NCBI GenBank assembly: GCA_002509225.1
Contig: DAHL01000025.1
Coordinates: 34,543-60,278 of the forward strand
Length of the DNA: 25,736 nucleotides
Reading direction: 5' to 3'
DNA from: Euryarchaeota archaeon UBA102
Lineage (GTDB): Archaea; Thermoplasmatota; Poseidoniia; MGIII; CG-Epi1
Positions 1 to 8,661 of the stretch are shown here, in pieces; the stretch's first letter is position 1, and every line of letters starts with the position of its first letter. The notes beneath the pieces are model-generated. The model was not told the DNA's origin and made no database searches. It worked only from the letters and a program-made list of their open reading frames with translations. The translations under genes were made by a program, and so were the position numbers.

Positions 1-1649
1 TTACTTTCCGTTTCCATCCAATCTTCCATTTCTTCTAATGTATCACATACTTGATGGTAACACCAATATCCATCTACCAATCCACCATAACCCAAAGTAA
101 TAGTCCCCAAATTCGTTTGAAATGAGTCATGATCACTTCTGGCAGTCGTGTCTTCATAAATTATTATTTCAGGCCTTCCTTGCTCAATCCACGAATGATA
201 TTTCCATTCGTCTTCACAAGTTTCTGCTATTGGCTCACACGAAGCATTTCCTACTAATATGTCTTGATACATCGCAACGTTAATTGCATCCGCCCCCACC
301 CATTCTGTAAGGTGTACCATTTCTGGTTGATTAACCATATCGAAATCATTTGAAGGACCGATGTATAGTCTCAGAGGCCAAGTTTCATTATCTTTTGGAT
401 ATCCATCATAATCTGGTTGAGGGTCTGGATCACAATCACCTTCTCCACCACCATGTTCACCACCACACGGCGCCCCACCACCACCAGGCCAATTTACGCC
501 AGCCATGTCTAAATTTACATAATTAGTAACAGTTACATCTGGATTTTCTTCTTTTACATAATGATCGGTCCAGTAGTCGCTTCCTCGTTTTCCACCTTCT
601 TCACCAGACCACAGACAGAACACCATCGTTCTTCGAGTTTGAAAATTTGAAACTGCTTCAGCTACAGCTAAGACCATCGAAGTACCGGCCGTATTATCAT
701 ATGCCCCAACCCTGGTTCCATACGTTCTCTCACCCGTTTCATGAGGATCTGCTAAGCCCAAGTTTGAGGGGGGTGCTATATCAAAATGAGCTCCAAAAAC
801 CAACCATTCATCAGAATATGTTGTACCATATTTATATCCACAAATATTGTAAGCTTCAGGGTTTTGATTGTCCATTATATCTACAAAATCATACCTATGG
901 GCTTTGACTTCATCTAAACCATAACTCTCAAGCTCAGCTATCAGAAATTGTGCAGCTTCTTCATAAGCCAAGTTTCCTTGTCCGGCCCATCTATTCAGAT
1001 ATCCACAGGCTAAATCAGCAGTTAATGGACAAAAACTCTCATCAGTAATCATGGCTAAATGATCGTATACAATTCTACCATTTACTAACCCAGTTGAATA
1101 CAACCCTCCCTGATCCTTTCCATAAGTTTCATGCATCTTCCGTTCTACAGGTATCATTACAGCCACTACCTCTCCTCCATTGTCATTACTTTTATTCATC
1201 ATCGGAACGCCCCCAATCATCTCTCCGATTCTTTCAACACCATTGGCAGAGGAATCCTTGACGCCATCTCTAGAGACCCATTGATTCCACGATTCACTTG
1301 AATCTCTAATAGGCCAATTAGTTCTTCCCCATTCACTTATGAAGAAATACGCTTTGTTAATTCTTGGCGGAGCTAATATATTCAAATCTTTGTTTTCTCC
1401 TTTCTTTAAATCTAACACAGTACCATTCTGAACTAACCCGTCGTCATTTACAATTAGATGGGGTATGAATACCGATAAGTCCCGTTCTACAGAGAATTCT
1501 ATATTCTGAATCTCACCCCCGATCAACACTGAAGGAGTTACTATCAAATCCTCCGATTCGAACCCACCAGACAAAAATCCACTACCTAAACATCCCGAAA
1601 AAGTCGGAAAGACGAGTAGCAAAACTAAGAGCAAAGATTCAGATCTCAT
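1..1649 (-). CDS. M28-family metallopeptidase lipoprotein (3' end beyond window)
   Basis: Probable secreted zinc aminopeptidase or carboxypeptidase of family M28, tethered outside the cell by a lipid. The first 549 codons are present; the C-terminus lies off the left edge. The N-terminus is a lipoprotein signal: a hydrophobic run followed by lipobox F17-S-G-C20. The expected di-zinc ligands and catalytic pair are all visible: H288 (in GAHFD), D318 (in AYDNTAGTS), E350-E351 (in SGEEGG), D381 (in NLDMAG) and H507 (in SDHDSF). Residues of about 60-270 before the peptidase core have no assigned domain. A Gly/Asp-rich loop with several Cys follows D381 and is unusual for the family. The gene is divergent from the membrane-protein gene at 1727; a weak TATA-like stretch near 1671-1680 would give a nearly leaderless mRNA. 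The family call is firm; the substrate is unknown, most likely peptides from marine organic matter. Confidence 0.88.
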   Translation of the reverse strand, partial: MRSESLLLVLLLVFPTFSGCLGSGFLSGGFESEDLIVTPSVLIGGEIQNIEFSVERDLSVFIPHLIVNDDGLVQNGTVLDLKKGENKDLNILAPPRINKAYFFISEWGRTNWPIRDSSESWNQWVSRDGVKDSSANGVERIGEMIGGVPMMNKSNDNGGEVVAVMIPVERKMHETYGKDQGGLYSTGLVNGRIVYDHLAMITDESFCPLTADLACGYLNRWAGQGNLAYEEAAQFLIAELESYGLDEVKAHRYDFVDIMDNQNPEAYNICGYKYGTTYSDEWLVFGAHFDIAPPSNLGLADPHETGERTYGTRVGAYDNTAGTSMVLAVAEAVSNFQTRRTMVFCLWSGEEGGKRGSDYWTDHYVKEENPDVTVTNYVNLDMAGVNWPGGGGAPCGGEHGGGEGDCDPDPQPDYDGYPKDNETWPLRLYIGPSNDFDMVNQPEMVHLTEWVGADAINVAMYQDILVGNASCEPIAETCEDEWKYHSWIEQGRPEIIIYEDTTARSDHDSFQTNLGTITLGYGGLVDGYWCYHQVCDTLEEMEDWMETES

Positions 1650-1726
1650 TAATGTGCGACAAAACTCTCATACAAAAACCTCTCGCTCACCGTTAAGTTG
1701 AAAATACCGCCCTTTTTACAGGTGTA

Positions 1727-2215
1727 GTGTGGCTATTCTTAACACCATTTAGAAAGCATTTTTTTGTAGGCCTATTCACAGGCCTAATTCTCTCTATAGA
1801 TTTAGCCATAATTAGTGCACTAAGCGAAGCTTTCGGTATAGAATACATCTCTTCTTGGTATACACGACTCTTTGGATTCGTTACAGGACTAACAATAATC
1901 GGCTCAATGGGGTTGTGGTTACTACGGTCTTTCGGCGATTCATATTCTAAAAATCCAGATATGATTCTATGTTTGATTGTTTTACTCGTCGCCACAATGT
2001 GGACATTAAATGTATTAAACGAAAGTATGCAATTAGATAGTGAAAAATTCTCACAAGAAGATATAGAGATAGTTAAATCTAAAAATTTCAAACTCATGAC
2101 TACGCTGTATCATTACGTCGTCGCAATAGGGTGGATATATTTAGTTCCAAGACTCACCGAACCTGAACAAGATCCAATTGAAGGTCTACGCACAAAATTC
2201 TTATTAAATCGATAA
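1727..2215 (+). CDS. small polytopic membrane protein, unknown function
   Basis: I do not recognise a family. The 162-residue product has about four hydrophobic segments: near residues 10-32, 44-68, 80-97 and 126-143. The last is followed by a short charged tail ending in FLLNR. The start is GTG at 1727; an in-frame stop lies upstream at 1694 and no ATG occurs before residue 61, so GTG is the only reasonable start. The opposite-strand frame over 1693-2097 is also open, but it lacks any recognisable feature while this frame reads as a membrane protein. It lies 39 nt upstream of the RND transporter gene on the same strand, so the two may be co-transcribed and this could be a partner or accessory of that transporter (inference). 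Confidence 0.6.
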   Translation: MWLFLTPFRKHFFVGLFTGLILSIDLAIISALSEAFGIEYISSWYTRLFGFVTGLTIIGSMGLWLLRSFGDSYSKNPDMILCLIVLLVATMWTLNVLNESMQLDSEKFSQEDIEIVKSKNFKLMTTLYHYVVAIGWIYLVPRLTEPEQDPIEGLRTKFLLNR

Positions 2216-2254
2216 AAATAGCTAAGTACCTCTCAAGACTTCATAGAATTATAT

Positions 2255-5200
2255 ATGTTTGATTTAACCAACACTATAGACAAGAGAAATAGAGCAATAT
2301 TACTATTCTTAATATTTTTTACAGCTCTCTTTTCAGGATTCCATTCGGACATAGGAAGAGAAACAAATTCTAGAGAACCATGGTCCTATCCAGACAGTCC
2401 TTTTTGGCAGGCATCTTACAGATCCGATCAAATTTTACCGGCAGAATATCATCAAGTCTATGTACTGGTTATGGGGGAGAGTGAACAAACTACAGGACAC
2501 AATACATTGGACATGAGCGTCCTTAGGGACGTTACTAGCAGGCACGACCAAGTACTATCAGATGAGAAAGTTTCACAATATTTCGATCATGATTTCAATT
2601 CCATGGTTTTACGTAACACAACTACCGGTCCATGGGGTATAGCAGAAACCGTACGAGATATCATGGACAAAAAAAGCCCACTATATCTTCCTAAAGAATA
2701 CGGCGGAATAAATTACACGGGTCCAGATTTTTTGAACGCCACTGATGAGAATTTATCATACGTTCTAAATCATTTGATGAATACTCGTACAAATGATGGC
2801 ACTTATTGGGCTAGGGGGCTAACATCTCCAGATTTGTGTATTATATCTTTAGATGGCAACTGTACAAAACCGCAAAATTCCGACAACGAACCAATACAAA
2901 TGAGCGCACAATATGGCGAAGTTTGGACAGCTAGAGGATTCTGGGTCGTTGCCCAAGCCAATTCAACCCGTCTTTTCTCTGATTATTCATTGACTGCAGA
3001 TGGTGATAAACCATATTATGAACTATATGAAAAATTAGTAGATGATTATTATTATGATTTAGAATCAGATCAACCAGTTTCTTACTATGGTTATGGTGCA
3101 ATAAGTCTGGAAATGGAAAGAGAAGTAAATTCCACCATGCCGTTGGTTGGAGTTTCTTTTATTGCTATGGTCATTCTTTTAGGAGTATATTTTAGAGACT
3201 GGCGAGACACATTTTTCAGCGCATTTGGCTTATTACTTTTGATGAGCAGCATGTTCGCTAATTTACAATGGCTCGGCTATCCCCAAACCCAAATTTCCGC
3301 GATGTTACCCATTTTAATGCTTGCACTAGGGGTTGATTTTACAGTTCATAGCTTAACTAGATGGAAACGACTAACTTTCACACACCCTTCATACAATAAG
3401 AAACCAAGACAAGCAAGCGCCGAAGGTGCATTCAACTCTATAGAGTCTCTCTTTCCAGCTTTAGGAATTGCTACAATCACTACAATGGTTGCCTTTGGCA
3501 CTGCTTCAATGAGTAAAATTCCAGATTTATACGAATGGGGAATTTTAGCTTCTATTGGAATTTTAGAGGCTTATTTGATTATGGGGGTTTTTACACCCCT
3601 CATTCGTAGCGTATGGCCACCAAAAATCAATGACAAAACCATCACAAAAGTTGATCCTATAAAACAACCTCAAGTATCTAGAAATCCACTATTTCGTTTA
3701 ATGTGGATTGTTGCAGGGTCATTTTGTATTGTTTTAGGTACTATTGGAATATGGGTCCCCGGCCTCCCAACAACCAGTTTCTATGTTCTTGCAGCAGCAT
3801 TCTATGCAAGAGGCTCTCAAAGATTGTATGATTGGCTACTAAATCATAAATTCTTTGGCAAACCCATACGAGATTACAGAGAAGGTAGGGGGATGCCATT
3901 CCGTTCAAAACTTTACACCCTCTCTATGATGTGGATTGCAATTCTCGTCTCAGTTCATTATCTAACTATAGCAGGAGATCCAGGTTATGGGCAATTAACA
4001 ATCATATTTGTCGGGTTAATCGGTACATGGTTTCTTTGCTTCAAAGTTCCAACACAATTTGAAAAAAATAGCAACGACTCTCTAAATAATTTCTTTCAAA
4101 AATCATTCGAAACAACTTTAATAACTAATTATTTACGTAAAAAATCAAAAGGAATAATCATAGTTTTTGCAATTCTCACTCTTCTACTTTCCCCCCTCCA
4201 TCTCGGCCATCCCGAATCAACTTTCGAAATACGAGATTATGCTGATAATGAATCTAGATTAGTTCAAACAATCGTCATCGGTAAAGTGACTTTTACAGAG
4301 GAAGGAGAACCTGGCTTCTATTTGGTAGAAGGACAAAACCTAGAGAATTTCGAAACGCTATTATTATTGGAAGATCTTTATTCAAATTTAGAAGAGAGAG
4401 GACTAGTCGCTTATTGGGTTCCATCAGTTACAAATTTAATACGTATACAGTCAACTCTTGCAATATCAACAGGACAAGGACATGTCCCAACCAGTATAGA
4501 TCCAATTTCAGGTCTCCCTACTGATTCAGAAGATACTTACAAAATTCTGGTCGATATTTATAGAAATGGAACAAGATCCCTCGACTCAACTTTTCAATTA
4601 ACACCAGGAGATGCAAAGGCAACATACAATCTAGATGATAACAACCTTACTCATTTGAAAATATGGTTCATGGTTGGAAAAGCAGATGATTTAGAATTTA
4701 TGAGAGACCTCCTCATAGAGTTGGAAAGTTTAGAAGAACCATTAGAATCTACAGGCAATGTAACACTTCAAGTCACAGGTCCGAGTTACAAGAGATATGT
4801 TTATTTGACAGAAATCACAGATAGCTTTGAGAAAAGTTTGCTAACAGCAATAATACTTTCTTTCTTTATTTTACTTATAGCTTTAGGGGATTTCCGCCTT
4901 ACTATTATCACTATTCTTCCCGTTGCTGCAATAACTATATGGCTTCGAGGGGGAATGGTTCTTACAGATACCAGTATCAACTTAGTTACAGTACAAATTT
5001 CTAGCTTAGCAGTAGGTTTAGGTGTAGACTATTCAATTCATATGGTTCAGAGAATTAGAGAAGCAAGAAGAGAAAATCCAAAAGGAACACAAACTGAATG
5101 GATGACAGAAAGTATGGACGAAACAGGAAAGGCAGTAGCAACTTCTGCGTTTACAGATTTAGTAGGCTTCTTAATTTTGACATTATCTATTATGCCACTG

Positions 5201-5320
5201 TTTGTTATGTTTGGTACAATAATGGGTATAATGATTTCATTATCATTCATAGCAGCACTCGTAATGTTACCAGTTTTACTATATCAATTTGGAGAGTTAG
5301 AGAGAAAGATTACACCTTAA
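2255..5320 (+). CDS. RND-superfamily (MMPL/HAE3-like) transporter with embedded DUF454/YbaN-like domain
   Basis: A 1021-residue membrane transporter of the RND superfamily, probably exporting lipids or hydrophobic compounds. Architecture: TM1 near residues 15-28; a large extracytoplasmic domain to about 288; a five-helix bundle with the diagnostic GVDFTVH motif (D361). A second half follows with its own outer domain (about 645-860) and a helix bundle carrying GVDYSIH (D925). Between the halves, at residues about 478-600, lies a segment that does not belong to RND proteins. It contains LGTIGIWVPGLPTTSF (494-509), then a FYARGS/WLLNHKFFGKPIRDY-type stretch and two more hydrophobic helices, which closely match the DUF454/YbaN inner-membrane family. 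The reading frame is continuous, so this is a true fusion rather than two genes. The ATG at 2255 precedes a good first TM helix. The transporter call is strong and the embedded-domain call is good; the substrate is unknown. Confidence 0.87.
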   Translation: MFDLTNTIDKRNRAILLFLIFFTALFSGFHSDIGRETNSREPWSYPDSPFWQASYRSDQILPAEYHQVYVLVMGESEQTTGHNTLDMSVLRDVTSRHDQVLSDEKVSQYFDHDFNSMVLRNTTTGPWGIAETVRDIMDKKSPLYLPKEYGGINYTGPDFLNATDENLSYVLNHLMNTRTNDGTYWARGLTSPDLCIISLDGNCTKPQNSDNEPIQMSAQYGEVWTARGFWVVAQANSTRLFSDYSLTADGDKPYYELYEKLVDDYYYDLESDQPVSYYGYGAISLEMEREVNSTMPLVGVSFIAMVILLGVYFRDWRDTFFSAFGLLLLMSSMFANLQWLGYPQTQISAMLPILMLALGVDFTVHSLTRWKRLTFTHPSYNKKPRQASAEGAFNSIESLFPALGIATITTMVAFGTASMSKIPDLYEWGILASIGILEAYLIMGVFTPLIRSVWPPKINDKTITKVDPIKQPQVSRNPLFRLMWIVAGSFCIVLGTIGIWVPGLPTTSFYVLAAAFYARGSQRLYDWLLNHKFFGKPIRDYREGRGMPFRSKLYTLSMMWIAILVSVHYLTIAGDPGYGQLTIIFVGLIGTWFLCFKVPTQFEKNSNDSLNNFFQKSFETTLITNYLRKKSKGIIIVFAILTLLLSPLHLGHPESTFEIRDYADNESRLVQTIVIGKVTFTEEGEPGFYLVEGQNLENFETLLLLEDLYSNLEERGLVAYWVPSVTNLIRIQSTLAISTGQGHVPTSIDPISGLPTDSEDTYKILVDIYRNGTRSLDSTFQLTPGDAKATYNLDDNNLTHLKIWFMVGKADDLEFMRDLLIELESLEEPLESTGNVTLQVTGPSYKRYVYLTEITDSFEKSLLTAIILSFFILLIALGDFRLTIITILPVAAITIWLRGGMVLTDTSINLVTVQISSLAVGLGVDYSIHMVQRIREARRENPKGTQTEWMTESMDETGKAVATSAFTDLVGFLILTLSIMPLFVMFGTIMGIMISLSFIAALVMLPVLLYQFGELERKITP

Positions 5321-5345
5321 ACATTTAATCCAGTCCATTAGTAGG

Positions 5346-5370
5346 TTTTATAATCCACCACCACAGGAGG
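5346..5370 (+). promoter_or_regulatory. pyrB TATA-like box and Shine-Dalgarno
   Basis: A TATA-like TTTTATAAT (5346-5354) lies about 26 nt before the pyrB GTG, and a full AGGAGG (5365-5370) ends 6 nt before it. The two do not fit one transcript well, because a start site set by this box would fall after the AGGAGG. A second weaker box, TTTAATC (5324-5330), would place transcription near 5352 and keep the AGGAGG in the leader. Either way, the strong AGGAGG supports GTG 5377 as the start. Confidence 0.5.
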
Positions 5371-5376
5371 GCCAAC

Positions 5377-6279
5377 GTGAAACACATCGTAAATATTGAA
5401 GATTTAAATAATAAAGATATAATTAATATTCTTGACAGAGCAAAGAAATTAGTCCCTATAGCGGAAGGTAAAAAAACGTCCAATTCTCTTTCTGGAAAGA
5501 TAGTGGCTACCTGTTTTTTTGAACCATCCACTAGAACAAGACTCTCCTTCGAAACAGCAATTTCTCGTCTAGGAGGCAACTACATCGGCTTTGCCGATCC
5601 CTCTGCAACATCACACATTAAAGGAGAAACACTTTCTGATTCAATAAGAATGGTTTCAGGATATGCTGACGCAGTTGTTCTTCGACACCCACAAGAAGGT
5701 TCTGCAAGACTTGCAGCAGACATCTCCTCAGTCCCCATCATAAACGGCGGCGACGGAGCCGGACAACACCCAACACAAACATTATTGGATTTATTTACAA
5801 TTAGAGAAGAGGTCGGTCAACTAGAAGGTCTAAATGTCGGTTTATTGGGTGATTTAAGATATGGGCGCACAGTCCATTCTTTGGCAGAAGCTTTATCGAG
5901 ATTCAACAATAAACTTCATTTTATTTCTCCTGAAAATTTAGCCATACCTGATAGGGTGAAAGACAGACTAGGTCCAGATTGCTGGGTTGAAAATAATCAA
6001 CTCGAACAGATTCTTCCAGATTTAGATGTTCTTTATGTGACTAGAATACAAAAAGAACGATTCCCCGATGTAGAAGATTATCTAAAAGTTGCAAACATTT
6101 ATCGTATCACTGCAGAACTTTTAAGAGATGCTAAACCAAAACTCAAAGTCATGCACCCATTACCTCGGGTATCTGAAATATCTACAGATGTAGACGACAC
6201 ACCACATGCCGCTTATTTCAAACAAGCGTTCAACGGCGTACCTGTTAGAATGGCATTATTAGAGACTTTAATGGAGTGA
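5377..6279 (+). CDS. pyrB: aspartate carbamoyltransferase catalytic chain
   Basis: Catalyses condensation of carbamoyl phosphate with L-aspartate to give N-carbamoyl-aspartate, the committed step of pyrimidine synthesis, in the cytoplasm. The 300-residue length is normal. Hallmarks are visible: the carbamoyl-phosphate loop FEPSTRTRLSFE, the SxxxKGE loop with its mobile active-site Lys, HPTQTLLD, the GDLRYGRT segment that opens the aspartate domain, and HPLPR near the C-terminus. The start is GTG with AGGAGG 6 nt upstream. The regulatory-chain gene pyrI follows after 4 nt, the standard archaeal pyrBI order, so an allosterically regulated hexa- or dodecameric enzyme is expected. Confidence 0.97.
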   Translation: MKHIVNIEDLNNKDIINILDRAKKLVPIAEGKKTSNSLSGKIVATCFFEPSTRTRLSFETAISRLGGNYIGFADPSATSHIKGETLSDSIRMVSGYADAVVLRHPQEGSARLAADISSVPIINGGDGAGQHPTQTLLDLFTIREEVGQLEGLNVGLLGDLRYGRTVHSLAEALSRFNNKLHFISPENLAIPDRVKDRLGPDCWVENNQLEQILPDLDVLYVTRIQKERFPDVEDYLKVANIYRITAELLRDAKPKLKVMHPLPRVSEISTDVDDTPHAAYFKQAFNGVPVRMALLETLME

Positions 6280-6283
6280 TAAA

Positions 6284-6742
6284 ATGGAAGGAAACCTATT
6301 GAAAGTACAACCAATAAGAAACGGAACTGTAATCGATCATATCAATGCTAATATGGCACTTAAAATCATTCAAATTTTACGTTTAAGTGATTCAGGATCT
6401 ACCGTAAGCGTCCTAATTAACGTACCCAGCAAAAAACTGAACAAAAAGGATATGATAAAAATAGAAGATCGCGAATTATCTAAAGAAGATTCAGCAAAAC
6501 TCGCTTTGCTATCTCCTGGTGCACATGTCAATATCATTCGAAATTATACCGTCGCAGAAAAATTGCCTGTAAAAATCCCTAAAACAATAAGCAACGTCGC
6601 ATCATGCCCAAGTACAAATTGTATTTCTAATAATGAAAGAGGAAGTACCAGCCGTCTCGAACTCAAAAGTGAAACGCCATTGATACTTTCTTGTTATTAT
6701 TGTAATAGAACTGTCGATGAGAATAATTTAGTTTTAAATTAA
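6284..6742 (+). CDS. pyrI: aspartate carbamoyltransferase regulatory chain
   Basis: Regulatory subunit of aspartate carbamoyltransferase, binding nucleotide effectors in its N-terminal domain and contacting the catalytic chain through a C-terminal zinc domain. The 152-residue product begins with the typical effector-domain pattern (VQPIRNGTVIDHI). The four zinc cysteines are intact: C108 and C113 (CPSTNC), C137 and C140 (CYYC). GGAG at 6273-6276, inside the end of pyrB, is well placed to act as ribosome binding site for ATG 6284, which suggests coupled translation. The stop codon shares its bases with the stop codon of the convergent carbamate kinase gene. Confidence 0.95.
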   Translation: MEGNLLKVQPIRNGTVIDHINANMALKIIQILRLSDSGSTVSVLINVPSKKLNKKDMIKIEDRELSKEDSAKLALLSPGAHVNIIRNYTVAEKLPVKIPKTISNVASCPSTNCISNNERGSTSRLELKSETPLILSCYYCNRTVDENNLVLN

Positions 6743-7656
6743 TTAGTAATAATCGTACCAGCTTCTCCTTGCAAGGCTAACGATATTTTCTCTGTCGAAG
6801 TTATTATTGCAGCTTCTCCACCATTTTCTAAAAATCGAATTCCAGCTTCCACTTTAGGCCCCATAGATCCTTCTGGAAATTCTCCTTTCTCATAATATTT
6901 TTTAATTTCATTCTTATTAACCTTTCGAAGAGGCGTTTTCTCTTCTCCAACCCACACATTATCTACATCAGTAGCAATTATTAGATGTGTAGCATTCAAT
7001 TCACATGCAAGTAAGCTTGCTACAGAATCTTTGTCTATAACTCCTTCTACACCTTCATATCCGCCCTCTGTCATCATTACGGGCGTTCCTCCACCTCCTG
7101 CAGTTATTACTAAAACACGATTCTCAAAAAGGGATCTTATTATTTCCAATTCAACAACTTTTTTTGGTTTAGGGGAAGGTACCAATCTCCTTAATCCCTT
7201 GTCAGTTTTTTTTAGATACCATCCTTTATTCTTCAATTCTGTTTCATTTCCAATTGAATAATAAGGTCCTATTGGTTTATTTGGATTAAGAAATACTTCT
7301 TTATTCGAATCAACCTCTACTTGCGCTAACATTGCCAATACCTCTCTTGCACCATTATTTTTTAAAATTAAATTCCTAATCGTTCTTTCTAGTAAATAAC
7401 CCAATCCTCCTTGAGTATCTGAAACTAAATGATCTAATGGTCTTGGCGGCGTTTTAGGAATAGATGATTCCACCCTCAACAATGCGTTTCCAACTTGAGG
7501 TCCATTTCCATGTGTTATCAAAATTTTCTCTCTACCAGATAAAAGCGTCTCGATAGGTTGTAATGACTGACGTGCCCTTTTCAATTCAGATTCAACAGTC
7601 CCATCATCATCGGATCGTAGAAGGGCATTACCACCTAGGGCAAGCACAATTCTCAT
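6739..7656 (-). CDS. arcC: carbamate kinase
   Basis: Amino-acid-kinase-fold enzyme that interconverts carbamoyl phosphate + ADP and carbamate + ATP. The 305-residue product starts MRIVLALGGNALL, the family signature, and has THGNGPQVGN, the ITAGGGGTPV segment, the DKDSVASLLA region, TDVDNVW and the MGPKVEAGIRFLE motif that carries a catalytic Lys. Length is normal. It is the last gene of the ftsZ-secE-spt5-rpl11 run, its ATG overlapping the rpl11 stop as TAATG, so it is probably translated with the ribosomal gene. It converges on pyrBI, which uses carbamoyl phosphate. Whether it makes carbamoyl phosphate for pyrimidines or recovers ATP from carbamoyl phosphate breakdown cannot be told from sequence. 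Confidence 0.95.
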   Translation of the reverse strand: MRIVLALGGNALLRSDDDGTVESELKRARQSLQPIETLLSGREKILITHGNGPQVGNALLRVESSIPKTPPRPLDHLVSDTQGGLGYLLERTIRNLILKNNGAREVLAMLAQVEVDSNKEVFLNPNKPIGPYYSIGNETELKNKGWYLKKTDKGLRRLVPSPKPKKVVELEIIRSLFENRVLVITAGGGGTPVMMTEGGYEGVEGVIDKDSVASLLACELNATHLIIATDVDNVWVGEEKTPLRKVNKNEIKKYYEKGEFPEGSMGPKVEAGIRFLENGGEAAIITSTEKISLALQGEAGTIITN

Positions 7657-8126
7657 TAAAATTTGTCGCTGTATTCTCCAGCTTTCATTGCAGCTTGCAC
7701 ATCCTTAGGATCCTTACCTTCGGAAGACAAACCCATCGATTTAGCAACACCCAAAACCTCAGAAACTTGGGCCCTTAAATCTGCACCACTAAGTCCTGAT
7801 GTTTTTTGATTAGCCACTGTTATGGCTTGTTCGATTGTTATATCTGCAGCAACAACAGTACCTGCTTCTCCAGATCCCTTTTCAATACCCAATACCATTT
7901 TTATTAGAGAACTCGTAGGTGGAGTCCCTATCTCTAATTTAAACGACTTATCATCCTCAACAATGACTTTTACAGGAACCTGCATCCCCTCCATACTTGC
8001 CGTTACTTTGTTAATCTCTTCGATTACTTCTTTTACATTTACTCCACTTGGTCCCAAAGCAGGTCCTAGCGGTGGTCCCGCATTCGCCTTACCTGCTTGA
8101 ACTACTGCATCAACTACATTACTCAT
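7656..8126 (-). CDS. rpl11: large-subunit ribosomal protein L11 (uL11)
   Basis: Ribosomal stalk-base protein that binds the GTPase-associated centre of 23S rRNA. The N-terminal domain shows the nearly invariant KANAGPPLGPALGPSGVNV stretch. The C-terminal rRNA-binding domain carries the GSGEAGTV and ITIEQA segments. The 156-residue length matches archaeal L11. The gene sits 2 nt after spt5 and overlaps the carbamate kinase start by one base. In many archaea rpl1 and rplP0 follow; here they do not. Confidence 0.96.
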   Translation of the reverse strand: MSNVVDAVVQAGKANAGPPLGPALGPSGVNVKEVIEEINKVTASMEGMQVPVKVIVEDDKSFKLEIGTPPTSSLIKMVLGIEKGSGEAGTVVAADITIEQAITVANQKTSGLSGADLRAQVSEVLGVAKSMGLSSEGKDPKDVQAAMKAGEYSDKF

Positions 8127-8128
8127 AT

Positions 8129-8656
8129 CTATTTTTCTCCTCTTTCAAGAACACTAACATGATCTCCCCGAACTGTTATGGGTATAGGCACCATAGCTTC
8201 AAACAATTCCACAGTGACTTCTTCTTTAGATTCATCAATTCTTTGAACTCGCGCCTTTTCTCCTTTGAATGGTCCTGCTATTACTTCTACAATATTTCCT
8301 TCTTCAATACCAGAAACTGCAGGTGGTGGCGTTAAGTGAGGTCTCAATTCATCTAGAGTAATGGTTCCAAATGTTGGCTGCCCAGCTCTTCCATATTTAC
8401 CAGCTTTACCAGCTACTTGAACCAATCCTCTTGCATATGTTAATCCCTTTAGTTGATCTCTTAATACTTCAGGATGCTCAGCTTCCACAAACAAATACCC
8501 TCTGAGTTTAGACGGGGCCAATATTGAGTATACTGGAGCTCCGCTTCGTCTTATTCGATCTCCTAGTTTTTCCCCAACTGTTCTTTCATGACCAAGTTGA
8601 GTCTTCATTGTATATATCTGAATTTTAGGTTTTTCTTCTTCGTTGTTTTCATCCAT
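8129..8656 (-). CDS. spt5: transcription elongation factor Spt5/NusG
   Basis: Archaeal Spt5, a processivity factor that clamps RNA polymerase through its NGN domain. The N-terminal NGN domain covers about residues 10-95 (KIQIYTMKTQLGHERTVGEK, then KLRGYLFVEAE and GLTYARGLVQV). A C-terminal KOW domain follows with EGNIVEVIAGPFKGEKARV. A longer frame is open back to 8767, but it lies wholly over secE and adds about 37 residues unlike any Spt5. ATG 8656 (MDENNEEE...) starts just before the NGN domain and 5 nt after the secE stop, so it is chosen. The product is about 175 residues. The order secE-spt5-rpl11 is a conserved archaeal arrangement. Confidence 0.94.
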   Translation of the reverse strand: MDENNEEEKPKIQIYTMKTQLGHERTVGEKLGDRIRRSGAPVYSILAPSKLRGYLFVEAEHPEVLRDQLKGLTYARGLVQVAGKAGKYGRAGQPTFGTITLDELRPHLTPPPAVSGIEEGNIVEVIAGPFKGEKARVQRIDESKEEVTVELFEAMVPIPITVRGDHVSVLERGEK

Positions 8657-8661
8657 GTTTT

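Noticed and set aside
1693..2097. 134-codon minus-strand frame opposite the small membrane protein
   Set aside because: No recognisable domain or hydrophobic pattern; the plus-strand frame encodes a credible four-helix membrane protein and fits the following gene.
7031..8335. Plus-strand frames across carbamate kinase, rpl11 and spt5
   Set aside because: They are frame shadows of well-identified minus-strand genes and have biased, unprotein-like compositions.
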